Shown: one piece after another, positions 1 to 7,576 of the stretch
Position numbering within the stretch: the first letter of the stretch is position 1
Layout of the letters: every line of letters starts with the position of its first letter
Source: Deltaproteobacteria bacterium
Lineage (GTDB): Bacteria; UBA10199; SPLOWO2-01-44-7
Length of the DNA stretch: 8,920 nt
NCBI GenBank assembly: GCA_030688705.1
Contig: JAUYJH010000040.1
Coordinates: 1-8,920, forward strand
Direction: 5' to 3'
Made by a program: the position numbers and the translations under genes
Notes under the pieces: generated by a model
The model's input: only the letters and a program-made list of their open reading frames with translations
What the model was told of the DNA's origin: nothing
Database searches by the model: none

Positions 1-17
1 ACTCCTCGCAATGACAG
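1..17. repeat. Edge of a GTCATTGCGAG-type dispersed intergenic repeat
   Basis: Read on the minus strand, these bases are GTCATTGCGAGGAGT. From memory, this resembles the start of a palindromic intergenic repeat found in many bacterial genomes, usually with an inverted copy of the same core further on. Only the edge is in the window, so the second arm cannot be seen. It lies three bases beyond the stop codon of the alanine dehydrogenase gene, which is where such repeats normally sit. It could also act as part of a terminator for that gene, but no hairpin can be shown with the partner arm missing. Confidence 0.45.
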
Positions 18-20
18 TGA

Positions 21-1112
21 TTAAGCCCACTGCGGAAATAATTTCTGGATGATCGGGTGAATGGCTTTTCCATTTTCGGTCTGCAAGCCGAGCTTCAACG
101 CCGGATCCTGGTCTATGGCCTTGTGGAGCCCAAGATTGGCCATTTTCAATAAATAGGGAAAAGTCGCTTTGGTTAACGCCTCTGTGGAGGTGCGCGGTGT
201 CAGTGCGGGCATGTTGGTGACGCAATAGTGAATGACACCCCGATCTTTGTAGGTTGGCTCTGCATGGGTTGTGGGGCGTGATGTTTCAATGCAGCCCCCC
301 TGATCGATCGCCACATCGACAATCGCGGAACCCTCTTCCATGCTGCCAACCATCTCTTTGCTGACAACCGTTGGGGCTTTATCGCCCGAGACCAAAACAG
401 CGCCGACCAAAAGATCCGATTTCACCACCCATTCGGCAATCGATTGCGGGGTGGAACGGATTGCTTTGACCTTGTCGCCAAAAACTTCCCTGATGTGATT
501 TAATTTATGTTCTTTGATATCGAGCATCACAACTTCCGCTCCGAGCCCTTGGGCCACAAAAGCCGCATTCATCCCGACATGCCCCGCGCCGATGACGGTG
601 ACCAGTCCTTTGCTTGTTCCCGTGACACCTCCCAACAGCAATCCCTTTCCACCATGATTGGCGTGCAACAGGTAGGTGCCGATTTGCGAGGCGATACGCC
701 CGGCGACTTCGCTCATGGGGGTCAGCAAAGGAAGTTCGCCATCGGGGAGTTCCACCGTTTCATAACCGATGCCGGTCACTTTATTTTTACATAAGGCTTC
801 GGTCAGCGGCGGGACGCTGGCCAAATGAAGATAGGTAAAGAGCGCCAGCCCGGGCCGCAAATAACGATATTCGCTTTCGACCGGCTCTTTGACTTTAACG
901 ATAAGCTCCGCTTTTTCCCAAACTGCATCCGCATCGGCATAAAGTGTGGCCCCCGCTTTGGCGTATTCCTCATCTTTAAAGCCGCTGGCCATCCCCGTCT
1001 TTTGCTGGACAAGGACTTTTGAACCCTCTTGGACCAGTTTGCGAACCCCGTCCGGAGTCACCGAAACGCGGGTCTCTTTGGTTTTGATTTCCTTTGGAAT
1101 TCCAACGATCAT
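21..1112 (-). CDS. ald: Alanine dehydrogenase
   Basis: A cytoplasmic enzyme that catalyses the reversible NAD-dependent oxidative deamination of L-alanine to pyruvate and ammonia. The 363 residues match the family's usual length of about 370. The N-terminus has the family signature (MIVGIPKEIK, then KETR). Residues known to be essential in characterised alanine dehydrogenases appear at the expected numbers: R15, K75 in KVKEP, H96 in YLHLA, and D270 in AIDQGG. The Rossmann NAD loop GAGHVG is at 175-180, followed by the adenosine-ribose-binding acid D198 in VVMLD. The chosen ATG gives exactly this canonical start, although no good Shine-Dalgarno sequence precedes it. The gene is divergent from the lipoprotein gene, with 126 bp between the two start codons, so there is no operon link to the envelope genes. 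I see no truncation or missing key residue. The close relative, the transhydrogenase alpha subunit, is less likely given the residue matches and the complete length. Confidence 0.96.
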   Translation of the reverse strand: MIVGIPKEIKTKETRVSVTPDGVRKLVQEGSKVLVQQKTGMASGFKDEEYAKAGATLYADADAVWEKAELIVKVKEPVESEYRYLRPGLALFTYLHLASVPPLTEALCKNKVTGIGYETVELPDGELPLLTPMSEVAGRIASQIGTYLLHANHGGKGLLLGGVTGTSKGLVTVIGAGHVGMNAAFVAQGLGAEVVMLDIKEHKLNHIREVFGDKVKAIRSTPQSIAEWVVKSDLLVGAVLVSGDKAPTVVSKEMVGSMEEGSAIVDVAIDQGGCIETSRPTTHAEPTYKDRGVIHYCVTNMPALTPRTSTEALTKATFPYLLKMANLGLHKAIDQDPALKLGLQTENGKAIHPIIQKLFPQWA

Positions 1113-1120
1113 GGGGCCGG

Positions 1121-1149
1121 CTTCTATCTGAATGCCCCAATGAAGTCAA
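1121..1149 (-). promoter_or_regulatory. Possible sigma70-type promoter for ald
   Basis: On the minus strand there is a -35-like TTGACT (1149 down to 1144), a 17-base spacer, and a -10-like TAGAAG (1126 down to 1121), four of six matches to TATAAT. Only eight bases separate the -10 hexamer from the ald ATG, so transcription from it would give a leaderless or nearly leaderless mRNA. That would fit the lack of a Shine-Dalgarno sequence upstream of ald. The evidence is pattern matching only, and the -10 is weak. Confidence 0.3.
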
Positions 1150-1155
1150 TCTCGG

Positions 1156-1195
1156 CTACCAGGTAGCCCTACCAGGTAGGGGCGACGCTATGCGT
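1156..1195. promoter_or_regulatory. Tandem palindromes in the divergent intergenic region
   Basis: Two identical 11-bp near-palindromes CTACCAGGTAG (5-bp arms around one central base) lie at 1156-1166 and 1169-1179, repeating every 13 bp. A third small inverted repeat, ACGC-TAT-GCGT, follows at 1185-1195. They lie between the divergent ald and lipoprotein starts and end just upstream of the possible ald -35 hexamer, a position that would suit an activator or repressor site. A dispersed REP-like element cut short at its right arm is an equally good explanation, since GGGGCGACGC just before the third repeat looks like half of a longer palindrome. I cannot assign a regulator. Confidence 0.45.
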
Positions 1196-1238
1196 TAGAA
1201 AGGAAGCAACATTCTTTTCATGGGGACGATAAGATTGC

Positions 1239-4200
1239 ATGCGTCGATTGTGTCACTTGTTGCCCATTTTTCTCGTCGCCTGCTCTGACGGCAAACTCGG
1301 TGTCAGCGGCGGCATTACACCCGATCTGGTCAGCACGCCTGTCACCGCGTTCAGTGTTGCCGATTCCACGCAGCTGATCGGCGGCCCCTCGGCCCGGGGG
1401 AGAATCGGCGATCTTCTTTTATCCAATTCCAAAATCCGCGTGCTGATCCAAAAGGCTTCCAAAAATGCGGGAATCAATTCCTTCGGGGGCAACATCATCG
1501 ATGCCGATCGGGTCCGTCCGGCGGGACAAAAAGGGGAGGATCGCTGGGGGGCCGTTTTCCCGATGATCAACATCGAATGGACCGCCAACACCGTCGATTT
1601 CATCGTCTTGTCTGATGGAAAAGAGGGGGGGGCGCAGGTGTTAAGAACGATTGGGATGATCGATGCCTATGATTATCTCGATTTGGACTGGATTGCCGAC
1701 GCCGCTTCGGCGGCATTGGGCCAGCAGTTGGCTTTTGCCGATCGCTTTGATGACCGGCGCGATCCTTTCAATGTCGATAGTTCTCTCAAAAATCTCTACC
1801 CGCAGGTTGTTACGGACTACACTCTTGAACCCAATGCCAACTACGTAAAAATGGTGAGTACTTTTGTAAACCCCTCCAAAAATCCGATCTCCATGCCGGT
1901 CGGCGATTTTTTGGTCGGCGGAGGAGAATTGCAGGTGCTGGTCCCGGGACAAGGTTTTGCTCCTCCGGCCACGGCTCAAGTGGGCCAGACGACTCCGGCC
2001 GTGATTTTCGCCGGTTTTCCGGGAGTGGATGTCTCGTACGGTTATTTTTATGAACTGAAAGATTTCATCAAACCCACAGACAAAGAAAAAGAAAATCAGC
2101 CCGAAGAACTCTATATGACAACGGCTTTAAGCTATTCCGGCGTGACCGGTGTTTTGCTGGGCGAGGAGTTTTTGAAAATTCTGCCGGTCGGCTCCCATGC
2201 GGCGCCTGAAATCCATTTTGTGATTCCAGCCGAAAGCCGGCGGAGTATCACCCGTTATTTTGTGGTTGGGGATGGAACGGCCGGTTCTGTTTTGGATACG
2301 GGCCTTGATATTTTGAATGTTCCCACGGCCTCCATCAGCGGGCAGGTTATGGCGGCCGGCGGCGCCCCCATTCAGGGTGCCACTGTTGCGGTTAAAAAAT
2401 TGGGGGGCGGCACGATCGTGACCTATGTGACCGATGTGGCCGGGCGTTTTCATGGAAAAATTCCGACGGGGGCTGATTTGGCCGGCCGCGCATTCGGAAG
2501 CGGAAAATACGAGGTCTGGGTCAACAAAGAAGGGTATCATCAAAACACCACGGCCCGCGCCGGCACCTGCTCCCCCGCGCAAATTGATGTGACCCGCATG
2601 GCGGGAATCGAGATTTCTTGCATATTGGGGGAGACCGGTTACGTGCAGTTGGGGAGTGTGACCGATGCCGCCACCGGCATGAAAATCCCGGCCCGTCTTA
2701 CCATTGTGGGGCTGGACCCCTCTCCGGAAACCGGGGGAGGGGGAACTTTCTCGGACACCAACGTGTTCACCCGGCCGTTCGGCATCATCGATGTCAAAAT
2801 CATCAATGCGGCGGGGGGGGTTGGACTCTCTTCTCAAAACACGTTCGCGCTGGAGCCGGGGATGTACCGGTTTGTTTTTTCACACGGGCCCGAATATTCG
2901 ATTGTGGAAAAGGCCGTAACCCTTGGAAACGCTTCCACGGTTGCCATTCCGAATATTGTTTTAAAGAAGGTTGTGGCGACCCCCGGTTTTGTCGCCGCCG
3001 ATTTTCATATTCATACCTTGAACAGCCCTGACAGCGGTTTCAGCGTGGAAAGACGCGCCATCGCCGCCGTTGCCGACGGTCTGGACGTACTCCACAGCTC
3101 GGACCACGATTTTTTGACCGACTTTGCGCCGGTGGTGGGGCAATTGGTGCAACAGGGCCTGCTGGCACCCGACAGCGTGCAGACAATTGTCGGCAATGAA
3201 ATCACGCCGAACCATTACGGGCATCTTCACGCCTTTCCTCTGACACCCGATTTTGACGATGTCGATCATGGCGCTCTAGACTGGTCGATGCACCCGTTGG
3301 ATGAGGTATCCACGGCCCCCGACTATTCCCTTTCGCCGAGACAAATTGTGAATGAAATTTTAAAAGACCCGGGCGAAGAGGTGATTCAGATCAATCATAT
3401 TTCCGATTCTCCAAGCGGTCTTCCGGTTGCGGCGGGGTGGCTGACCACCCCGATTTACGAGGAAAAATTCGGCGTTCCGGCATTTGTCTCCTACGCCGAC
3501 CCGATTGAAAGACGCCTTTCCGCACCGACCAACCGAGCCCCTGCCCCCCCCTACACCATGAACGAATCCGAACTCATTCTTGATAATTTTACCGCCATAG
3601 AAGTGGTGATCGGGCCCGACCTCAACAGCAATCAGCTTTGGGAATCGGCGCTTCCCACCTGGTTTAATCTTTTGAATCTGGGTCTCATGCCAACCGCCAC
3701 GGGCAATTCCGACAGCCATCATGAAATATCGGCTCCCTTGGGAATGCCCCGTAATTATGTGGCGATGCATATCGATCCGAGAGACGGCCTTGGAGAAAGT
3801 TTCAGCGCGATCGATGAAAATATTTACACCCGGAATATCAATAATCGCCGGGTGGTGGTCTCGGCCGGGCCGTTTATCATGATGACCGCAAAAAATGAAA
3901 AAGGAAAAGAAGTGGGTGTCGGAGAAATAATTGAAGGCAAATCGATACAATTTACAATCCATGTAGAGGCCCCTGATTGGGCCTGGTTTGACACAATCGA
4001 AATTTACGCCAACACGGAACCCCTGCCGGCGGAAGACAGCGGGCGCTTTGCCATGCGGGGAGAGGCGGAAAGTCCGTGGGAATTTGCAAAACAATATCAT
4101 GTGCCGCGTTATACCTTTGATGCCGTCCAAAAATACAAACTCTCGGACGGATCTCTTAAAAATTGGAAACAAAAGGATGGAAAAATTACGGCCGATGTCG

Positions 4201-4520
4201 AGATGACGATCAACGTCAAAGAAGACACGTGGGTGGTGGTTGCCGCCAAGGGGACTCCCGGAACGGAAGGCTATCGTTCTTTATTCCCCGTTGTGCCGGA
4301 TGTTTTAAAAGACGGCAAAACGAATCCGGAAAATTTTGATCCTTTGAAATTAGATTTGTTTCACGCCGATGAAAATGTCGGCGCCCCCGCATGGGCCTTT
4401 ACCAATCCCATTTTCATCGATACCGACGGCGACGCCGATGAAGATGGCTTTCCCTTTGAGGCCAAATGGGTCCGCGAGGGCTATTCTAAGCTGAAGCCGT
4501 TCATTCAGGTTGTAAAATAA
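1239..4520 (+). CDS. Lipoprotein with CehA/McbA-type PHP metallohydrolase domain
   Basis: Residues 1-15 form a lipoprotein signal (RR n-region, hydrophobic stretch, lipobox LVAC with C15), so the mature protein should be lipid-anchored. Residues 26-350 are a beta-rich N-terminal region with the motif LIGGPSARGRIGDLLL, which I recall from other large proteins of this kind. Residues 363-432 look like a carboxypeptidase-regulatory-like Ig domain (SISGQV, GAPIQGATV, TDVAGRF, YEVWVNKEGY). Residues 584-830 are the PHP domain with likely metal ligands: DFHIH (H590, H592), SSDHD (D622, H623), NEITP (E654), GHLH (662-664), QINH (H720) and NSDSHH (D825, H827). A further beta region follows, and near the C-terminus is an Asp-rich loop DTDGDADEDG (1061-1070) that could bind calcium. 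The fold implies a metal-dependent hydrolase, probably of ester or phosphoester bonds, but the substrate is unknown. An in-frame stop at 1230-1232 leaves this ATG as the natural start; the ribosome site is weak (GGGGA 12 bases upstream). The gene contains three 8-base G or C runs. Confidence 0.85.
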   Translation: MRRLCHLLPIFLVACSDGKLGVSGGITPDLVSTPVTAFSVADSTQLIGGPSARGRIGDLLLSNSKIRVLIQKASKNAGINSFGGNIIDADRVRPAGQKGEDRWGAVFPMINIEWTANTVDFIVLSDGKEGGAQVLRTIGMIDAYDYLDLDWIADAASAALGQQLAFADRFDDRRDPFNVDSSLKNLYPQVVTDYTLEPNANYVKMVSTFVNPSKNPISMPVGDFLVGGGELQVLVPGQGFAPPATAQVGQTTPAVIFAGFPGVDVSYGYFYELKDFIKPTDKEKENQPEELYMTTALSYSGVTGVLLGEEFLKILPVGSHAAPEIHFVIPAESRRSITRYFVVGDGTAGSVLDTGLDILNVPTASISGQVMAAGGAPIQGATVAVKKLGGGTIVTYVTDVAGRFHGKIPTGADLAGRAFGSGKYEVWVNKEGYHQNTTARAGTCSPAQIDVTRMAGIEISCILGETGYVQLGSVTDAATGMKIPARLTIVGLDPSPETGGGGTFSDTNVFTRPFGIIDVKIINAAGGVGLSSQNTFALEPGMYRFVFSHGPEYSIVEKAVTLGNASTVAIPNIVLKKVVATPGFVAADFHIHTLNSPDSGFSVERRAIAAVADGLDVLHSSDHDFLTDFAPVVGQLVQQGLLAPDSVQTIVGNEITPNHYGHLHAFPLTPDFDDVDHGALDWSMHPLDEVSTAPDYSLSPRQIVNEILKDPGEEVIQINHISDSPSGLPVAAGWLTTPIYEEKFGVPAFVSYADPIERRLSAPTNRAPAPPYTMNESELILDNFTAIEVVIGPDLNSNQLWESALPTWFNLLNLGLMPTATGNSDSHHEISAPLGMPRNYVAMHIDPRDGLGESFSAIDENIYTRNINNRRVVVSAGPFIMMTAKNEKGKEVGVGEIIEGKSIQFTIHVEAPDWAWFDTIEIYANTEPLPAEDSGRFAMRGEAESPWEFAKQYHVPRYTFDAVQKYKLSDGSLKNWKQKDGKITADVEMTINVKEDTWVVVAAKGTPGTEGYRSLFPVVPDVLKDGKTNPENFDPLKLDLFHADENVGAPAWAFTNPIFIDTDGDADEDGFPFEAKWVREGYSKLKPFIQVVK

Positions 4521-4546
4521 GAGGAGTTTGATATCTTCCCCCCCAA

Positions 4547-7500
4547 ATGCGAAAGCTTTTGGGGTCTTTTTTTTGTCTCATCGTCACATTTTTTGTCTGT
4601 CTGCCGGCCCATGCCGGAAATTTTTATCCCTATTACGGCTGGCGGACGATCAAGACCCCCCATTTTTCCATTCACTACTATCAAAACTCGGAAGAAGTGG
4701 CCCAAAAAGCCGCGGGTCTGTTTGAAGAGGCTTACGAAGAGTTGACGCCCCAATTGCAATGGAAGCCGTGGGGGAGAACCGAAGTTATTCTGACCGACAA
4801 TCATGATGAGGCCAACGGTTTGGCCAGCACCCTTCCTTATAATTGGATTTTGTTGCGGATTGTTCCTCCGGAGCCGGAGAGTTCTCTTTCCACCTACGAT
4901 AATTGGCTTAAAACCCTTATCACGCATGAATATACCCATATTCTGCATCTGGATGCCTACGGCGGTTTTTGGAAGCCGTGGCACTATCTTTTCGGCAAGC
5001 TCATTTCGCCCGCCGCCATGACCCCCAACTGGGTCAAGGAGGGGATGGCGACTCTTGAAGAGACTAATGAAACCAAAGGGGGCCGGGGGCGGGCGGCTTA
5101 CAGTGAAATGCTGGTGAGAACCGCCATTTTGCAAAACGAGTTTCCCTCGATTGATCGGGCCGATGGTCTGCAATGGAAATGGCCCGCGGGGCAAACGCCT
5201 TATATTTTTGGCGTCAAATTCCTCCAATATTTGGAGAAACGCTTTGGCGAAGAGAAACTCCAAAAATTCAATCGGGTGACCCAGCGTTCGATGTTGATCG
5301 GCGCCGTCAATCACGCCGCCAAAAAAGCCTTCGGCAAAAGTTTCTACGCATTGTGGCGGGAGTGGCAGCAAGAACTCCGCATGGAATATGAGGCGTGGGA
5401 AGAACAGCTCAAGATGAAGGGGATCACCGAGGCCGAAACGGTGCTGGCGGGGAAAAAATACGATTCTTTTTATCTCCCCACCTTTTCAAGGGATGGCAAA
5501 AAGCTGGCGTATGTGGTGACCAATCCGAAACGGGCCCCCATTTTGTGGTTGAAAGATCTGGAAACCGGAAAAAAAGAGAAAATTTCTGTTAAAATTCCGA
5601 CACAAATTTCTTTCGCTCCGGATGGCGGGTCGGTCGTTTTTTCATCCATTTCCACTTTTAAAGGTTACAACCGCTATTACGACCTTTATCGTTTTGATAT
5701 TGAAAATAAAAAATTGAAAAGACTGACCCACGGCGCCAGAGCCAAAGACCCCGACTTTACGGCGGACGGAAAAAAGATTTTGTTTTCAGCAAGCCAAAAC
5801 GGAACCGATACGCTCAAGCTCTACGATATGGAGACCAAAGAGACCATCGATCTGGTCTTGCCGCCCGAACCCTTTACCCAGTTTGCCAACATGCGCTATT
5901 CGCCCGATGGTTCGATGTTTGCGGTCGTTCGGTTTCGCAACAACATCGGGTGGGAACTGGCGGCCTATAACAGCGACGGCTCTTTTAACCGGCATGTCAC
6001 AAAGAGCGGGCTTCACGTTGAATCGCGGCCGGTCTGGACCGCCGATGGGCGGCGGATTATTTTCAGCTCGGACGCCGACGGGGTGAATAATCTTTATTCC
6101 TATGACTGGGATTCGAAAATCACGCATCGCGTGACGCGGGTGCCGACAGGCGTTTTTGAGCCGACCGTGAATGCATCCGGTGAATTGCTGACACGCTATT
6201 ACAACGGAGAGGGATATGATGTTCGAAAGATTACACAAGGACCGAGGACCAGGGACCAAGGACCAGGGACCAAGGACCAGGGACCAGGGACCAAGGACCA
6301 GGGACCAGGGACAAAAGACCGAAGACAGAAGACTAAAAAGGAAAATAGAAAAAAAATTGAAGATAGCGATGAATTAGATGTCGGGTCCTCGGTCCATGGT
6401 CCACAGTCCATGGTCCCTAGTCCAAAAAAATACTCCCCCTTCGGCAAGTCGCTTTTTTTGCCGCGGTTTGTTCTGCCGGGGTTCGCCTTTTTGGACGACG
6501 GGTTTTTGGCAACGGGAGCCACCGGTGGCAGTGATCCTTTGCGTTATCACAATTGGTTTGGGGGGGTCAGCTATCGGAGCGGCGCCAGTTTCCTCGGTTA
6601 TTTTGGACAATACGCCTTCAGCCGCTATCTTCCCACCTTCGGAATCGGCATCAATTCAAGCGCGGTTGACTACGGAACGCTCCGGTTTACAAACGGCAAC
6701 TCGTACCATTTTTATGAGCAACGGCGAAATACCCGCGGGTTTTTTTCGATTCCCCTGGGGACAAGGCAGGGGGTGGGGGCCTCCTATTTTTTTGAAGACC
6801 GCAATCCCATCACCAATATTTTGCCCGGTGAAGCGGCAGCCCTTAATCTGGGGAGGTATGCAGGGGTTGGGTTCGCTTATGTATTCGGTCATACCGAGGC
6901 TTTCCCCGCATCGATCAGCGTTCCTGAAAAAGGGACGAAATTTCGGGCCATGATCATCGCCTCTGACGCAAAACTCGGCTCGGCGGAAAAAAACGAACAG
7001 CGGGTCTATATGGGAGATCTGCGCCAGTATATTCCTCTGGGGAATAATCATGTGATCGCCCTGCGCGGCGCCGGCGGTCTGGCGCAAGGAGACCAGTTTG
7101 TTCCCGGCACCTTTACTCTGGGCGGTGATTTGGGGGAAGGGACGCTGACCGGTTCGCCCGGCGGCAGTTATTATAGTTTGCGCGGCCTCCCCGTTGCCGC
7201 GTTCAGCGGTGATCGTGCCATGGTTCTTTCGGCCGAATACCGGCTTCCGATTGTTTCTCCCCAGCATGGCCCCGGCACGTGGCCCTTCTTTATCAAAAAC
7301 CTGCACGCCGCTTTTTTTGGGGATTATGGAGATACGTGGAACAAGACGGCCAATGACCATAATAGCTTCAGCAATTTTTTCGACAAATTTATGCTGGGGG
7401 TCGGCACCGAATTGCAGGGAGATTTTGTGCTGGGCCACGGGCTCCCCATCACGGGACGCTTCGGTTACGCCGTTGTTGTCACCAATCGGGACCGGCTTAC

Positions 7501-7576
7501 GGCGTTTAACGACCGTTTGACAAGCACTTCCGCCAAATATGGCATGATTATTTTGCAGTTTGGAACCTCATTTTAG
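4547..7576 (+). CDS. Secreted gluzincin protease / PD40 propeller / Omp85-like barrel protein
   Basis: A 1,009-residue envelope protein in three parts. Residues 1-23 are a Sec signal peptide ending AHA. Residues 25-290 resemble the peptidase MA-like metalloprotease family: HEYTH at 127-131 and WVKEGMA with E165 supply the H-H-E zinc site of a gluzincin, with E128 catalytic. Residues 300-560 carry six PD40/TolB-like blade motifs (SRDGKK near 314, APDGG near 357, TADGKK near 405, SPDGS near 452, TADGRR near 498, a weaker one near 542). Residues 630-1009 look like an Omp85/surface-antigen barrel: FTLGG at 856-860, SLRGLP near 877 (equivalent of the BamA VRGF loop), AEYRLPI near 896, and terminal phenylalanine F1009 as in most outer-membrane barrels. 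Protease and propeller should therefore face the periplasm. Residues 565-626 are encoded by a heptamer foldback repeat. The start follows the lipoprotein stop by 26 bp. GAGGAG directly after that stop is 20 bases from the ATG, unusually far, but an in-frame TGA at 4529-4531 rules out longer starts. Substrate unknown. Confidence 0.88.
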   Translation: MRKLLGSFFCLIVTFFVCLPAHAGNFYPYYGWRTIKTPHFSIHYYQNSEEVAQKAAGLFEEAYEELTPQLQWKPWGRTEVILTDNHDEANGLASTLPYNWILLRIVPPEPESSLSTYDNWLKTLITHEYTHILHLDAYGGFWKPWHYLFGKLISPAAMTPNWVKEGMATLEETNETKGGRGRAAYSEMLVRTAILQNEFPSIDRADGLQWKWPAGQTPYIFGVKFLQYLEKRFGEEKLQKFNRVTQRSMLIGAVNHAAKKAFGKSFYALWREWQQELRMEYEAWEEQLKMKGITEAETVLAGKKYDSFYLPTFSRDGKKLAYVVTNPKRAPILWLKDLETGKKEKISVKIPTQISFAPDGGSVVFSSISTFKGYNRYYDLYRFDIENKKLKRLTHGARAKDPDFTADGKKILFSASQNGTDTLKLYDMETKETIDLVLPPEPFTQFANMRYSPDGSMFAVVRFRNNIGWELAAYNSDGSFNRHVTKSGLHVESRPVWTADGRRIIFSSDADGVNNLYSYDWDSKITHRVTRVPTGVFEPTVNASGELLTRYYNGEGYDVRKITQGPRTRDQGPGTKDQGPGTKDQGPGTKDRRQKTKKENRKKIEDSDELDVGSSVHGPQSMVPSPKKYSPFGKSLFLPRFVLPGFAFLDDGFLATGATGGSDPLRYHNWFGGVSYRSGASFLGYFGQYAFSRYLPTFGIGINSSAVDYGTLRFTNGNSYHFYEQRRNTRGFFSIPLGTRQGVGASYFFEDRNPITNILPGEAAALNLGRYAGVGFAYVFGHTEAFPASISVPEKGTKFRAMIIASDAKLGSAEKNEQRVYMGDLRQYIPLGNNHVIALRGAGGLAQGDQFVPGTFTLGGDLGEGTLTGSPGGSYYSLRGLPVAAFSGDRAMVLSAEYRLPIVSPQHGPGTWPFFIKNLHAAFFGDYGDTWNKTANDHNSFSNFFDKFMLGVGTELQGDFVLGHGLPITGRFGYAVVVTNRDRLTAFNDRLTSTSAKYGMIILQFGTSF
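6239..6336 (+). repeat. Left arm: 14 tandem heptamers, consensus GGACCAR
   Basis: The units run without interruption at a strict 7-bp period. In order they are GGACCGA, GGACCAG, GGACCAA, GGACCAG, GGACCAA, GGACCAG, GGACCAG, GGACCAA, GGACCAG, GGACCAG, then the decayed units GGACAAA, AGACCGA, AGACAGA and AGACTAA. Because 7 is not a multiple of 3, every 21 bases return to the same frame, which produces the heptapeptide repeat GPGTKDQ at residues 565-591. The intact GGACCAR units contain no stop codon in any of the six frames, so such an array can sit inside genes without truncating them. The decay gradient towards the centre suggests expansion from the outer end. Confidence 0.93.
6382..6423 (-). 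repeat. Right arm: 6 inverted heptamers
   Basis: On the plus strand the units are CGGGTCC, TCGGTCC, ATGGTCC, ACAGTCC, ATGGTCC and CTAGTCC, which are reverse complements of the left-arm heptamer type. The array is followed directly by a run of seven A. In the gene's frame it encodes part of the linker (residues 613-626), leading straight into the first barrel segment. Confidence 0.88.

Larger units (their letters stand above)
6239..6423. repeat. Heptamer foldback element, copy 1 (inside the protease/barrel gene)
   Basis: A 185-bp element with a left arm of 14 contiguous 7-bp units (6239-6336), a 45-bp purine-rich centre (6337-6381), and a right arm of 6 inverted units (6382-6423). Pairing the first six left units with the right arm in antiparallel register gives about 33 of 42 positions paired, counting G-T wobbles, so the transcript could form a long imperfect hairpin; slipped registers are also possible. 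The element starts exactly on a codon boundary (codon 565) and contains no stop in the gene's frame. No convincing target-site duplication is visible. It shares its first 11 bases and its layout with copy 2 at 7576-7681. Confidence 0.85.

Noticed and set aside
1196..1238. Plus-strand promoter for the lipoprotein gene
   Set aside because: A GATAAG at 1228-1233 resembles a -10 box, but no -35-like hexamer lies at a suitable distance, so I do not annotate it.
1220..1288. Short upstream frame (22 codons) with AGGAAG ahead of it, overlapping the lipoprotein start
   Set aside because: The spacing to AGGAAG is long (13 bases), the peptide has no features, and there is no sign of selection. It could be a leader frame but nothing supports it.
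3360..4172. Long antisense open frame (270 codons) over the lipoprotein gene, with similar ones at 2127-2837, 4505-5371 and 6656-7438
   Set aside because: All lie opposite strongly supported coding sequence, have no family motif or believable start site, and are the usual shadows of stop-poor complementary frames.
6239..6336. Repeat array that could be taken for a CRISPR or a collagen-like Gly-X-Y tract
   Set aside because: Units are 7 bp with no spacers, so it is not CRISPR. The peptide repeat has a seven-residue period (GPGTKDQ), not Gly every third residue.
6378..6953. Plus-strand 191-codon frame beginning in the right arm of copy 1
   Set aside because: It is out of frame with the barrel coding sequence, which has recognisable Omp85 motifs across the same bases. 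The frame is open mainly because the repeat has few stops.
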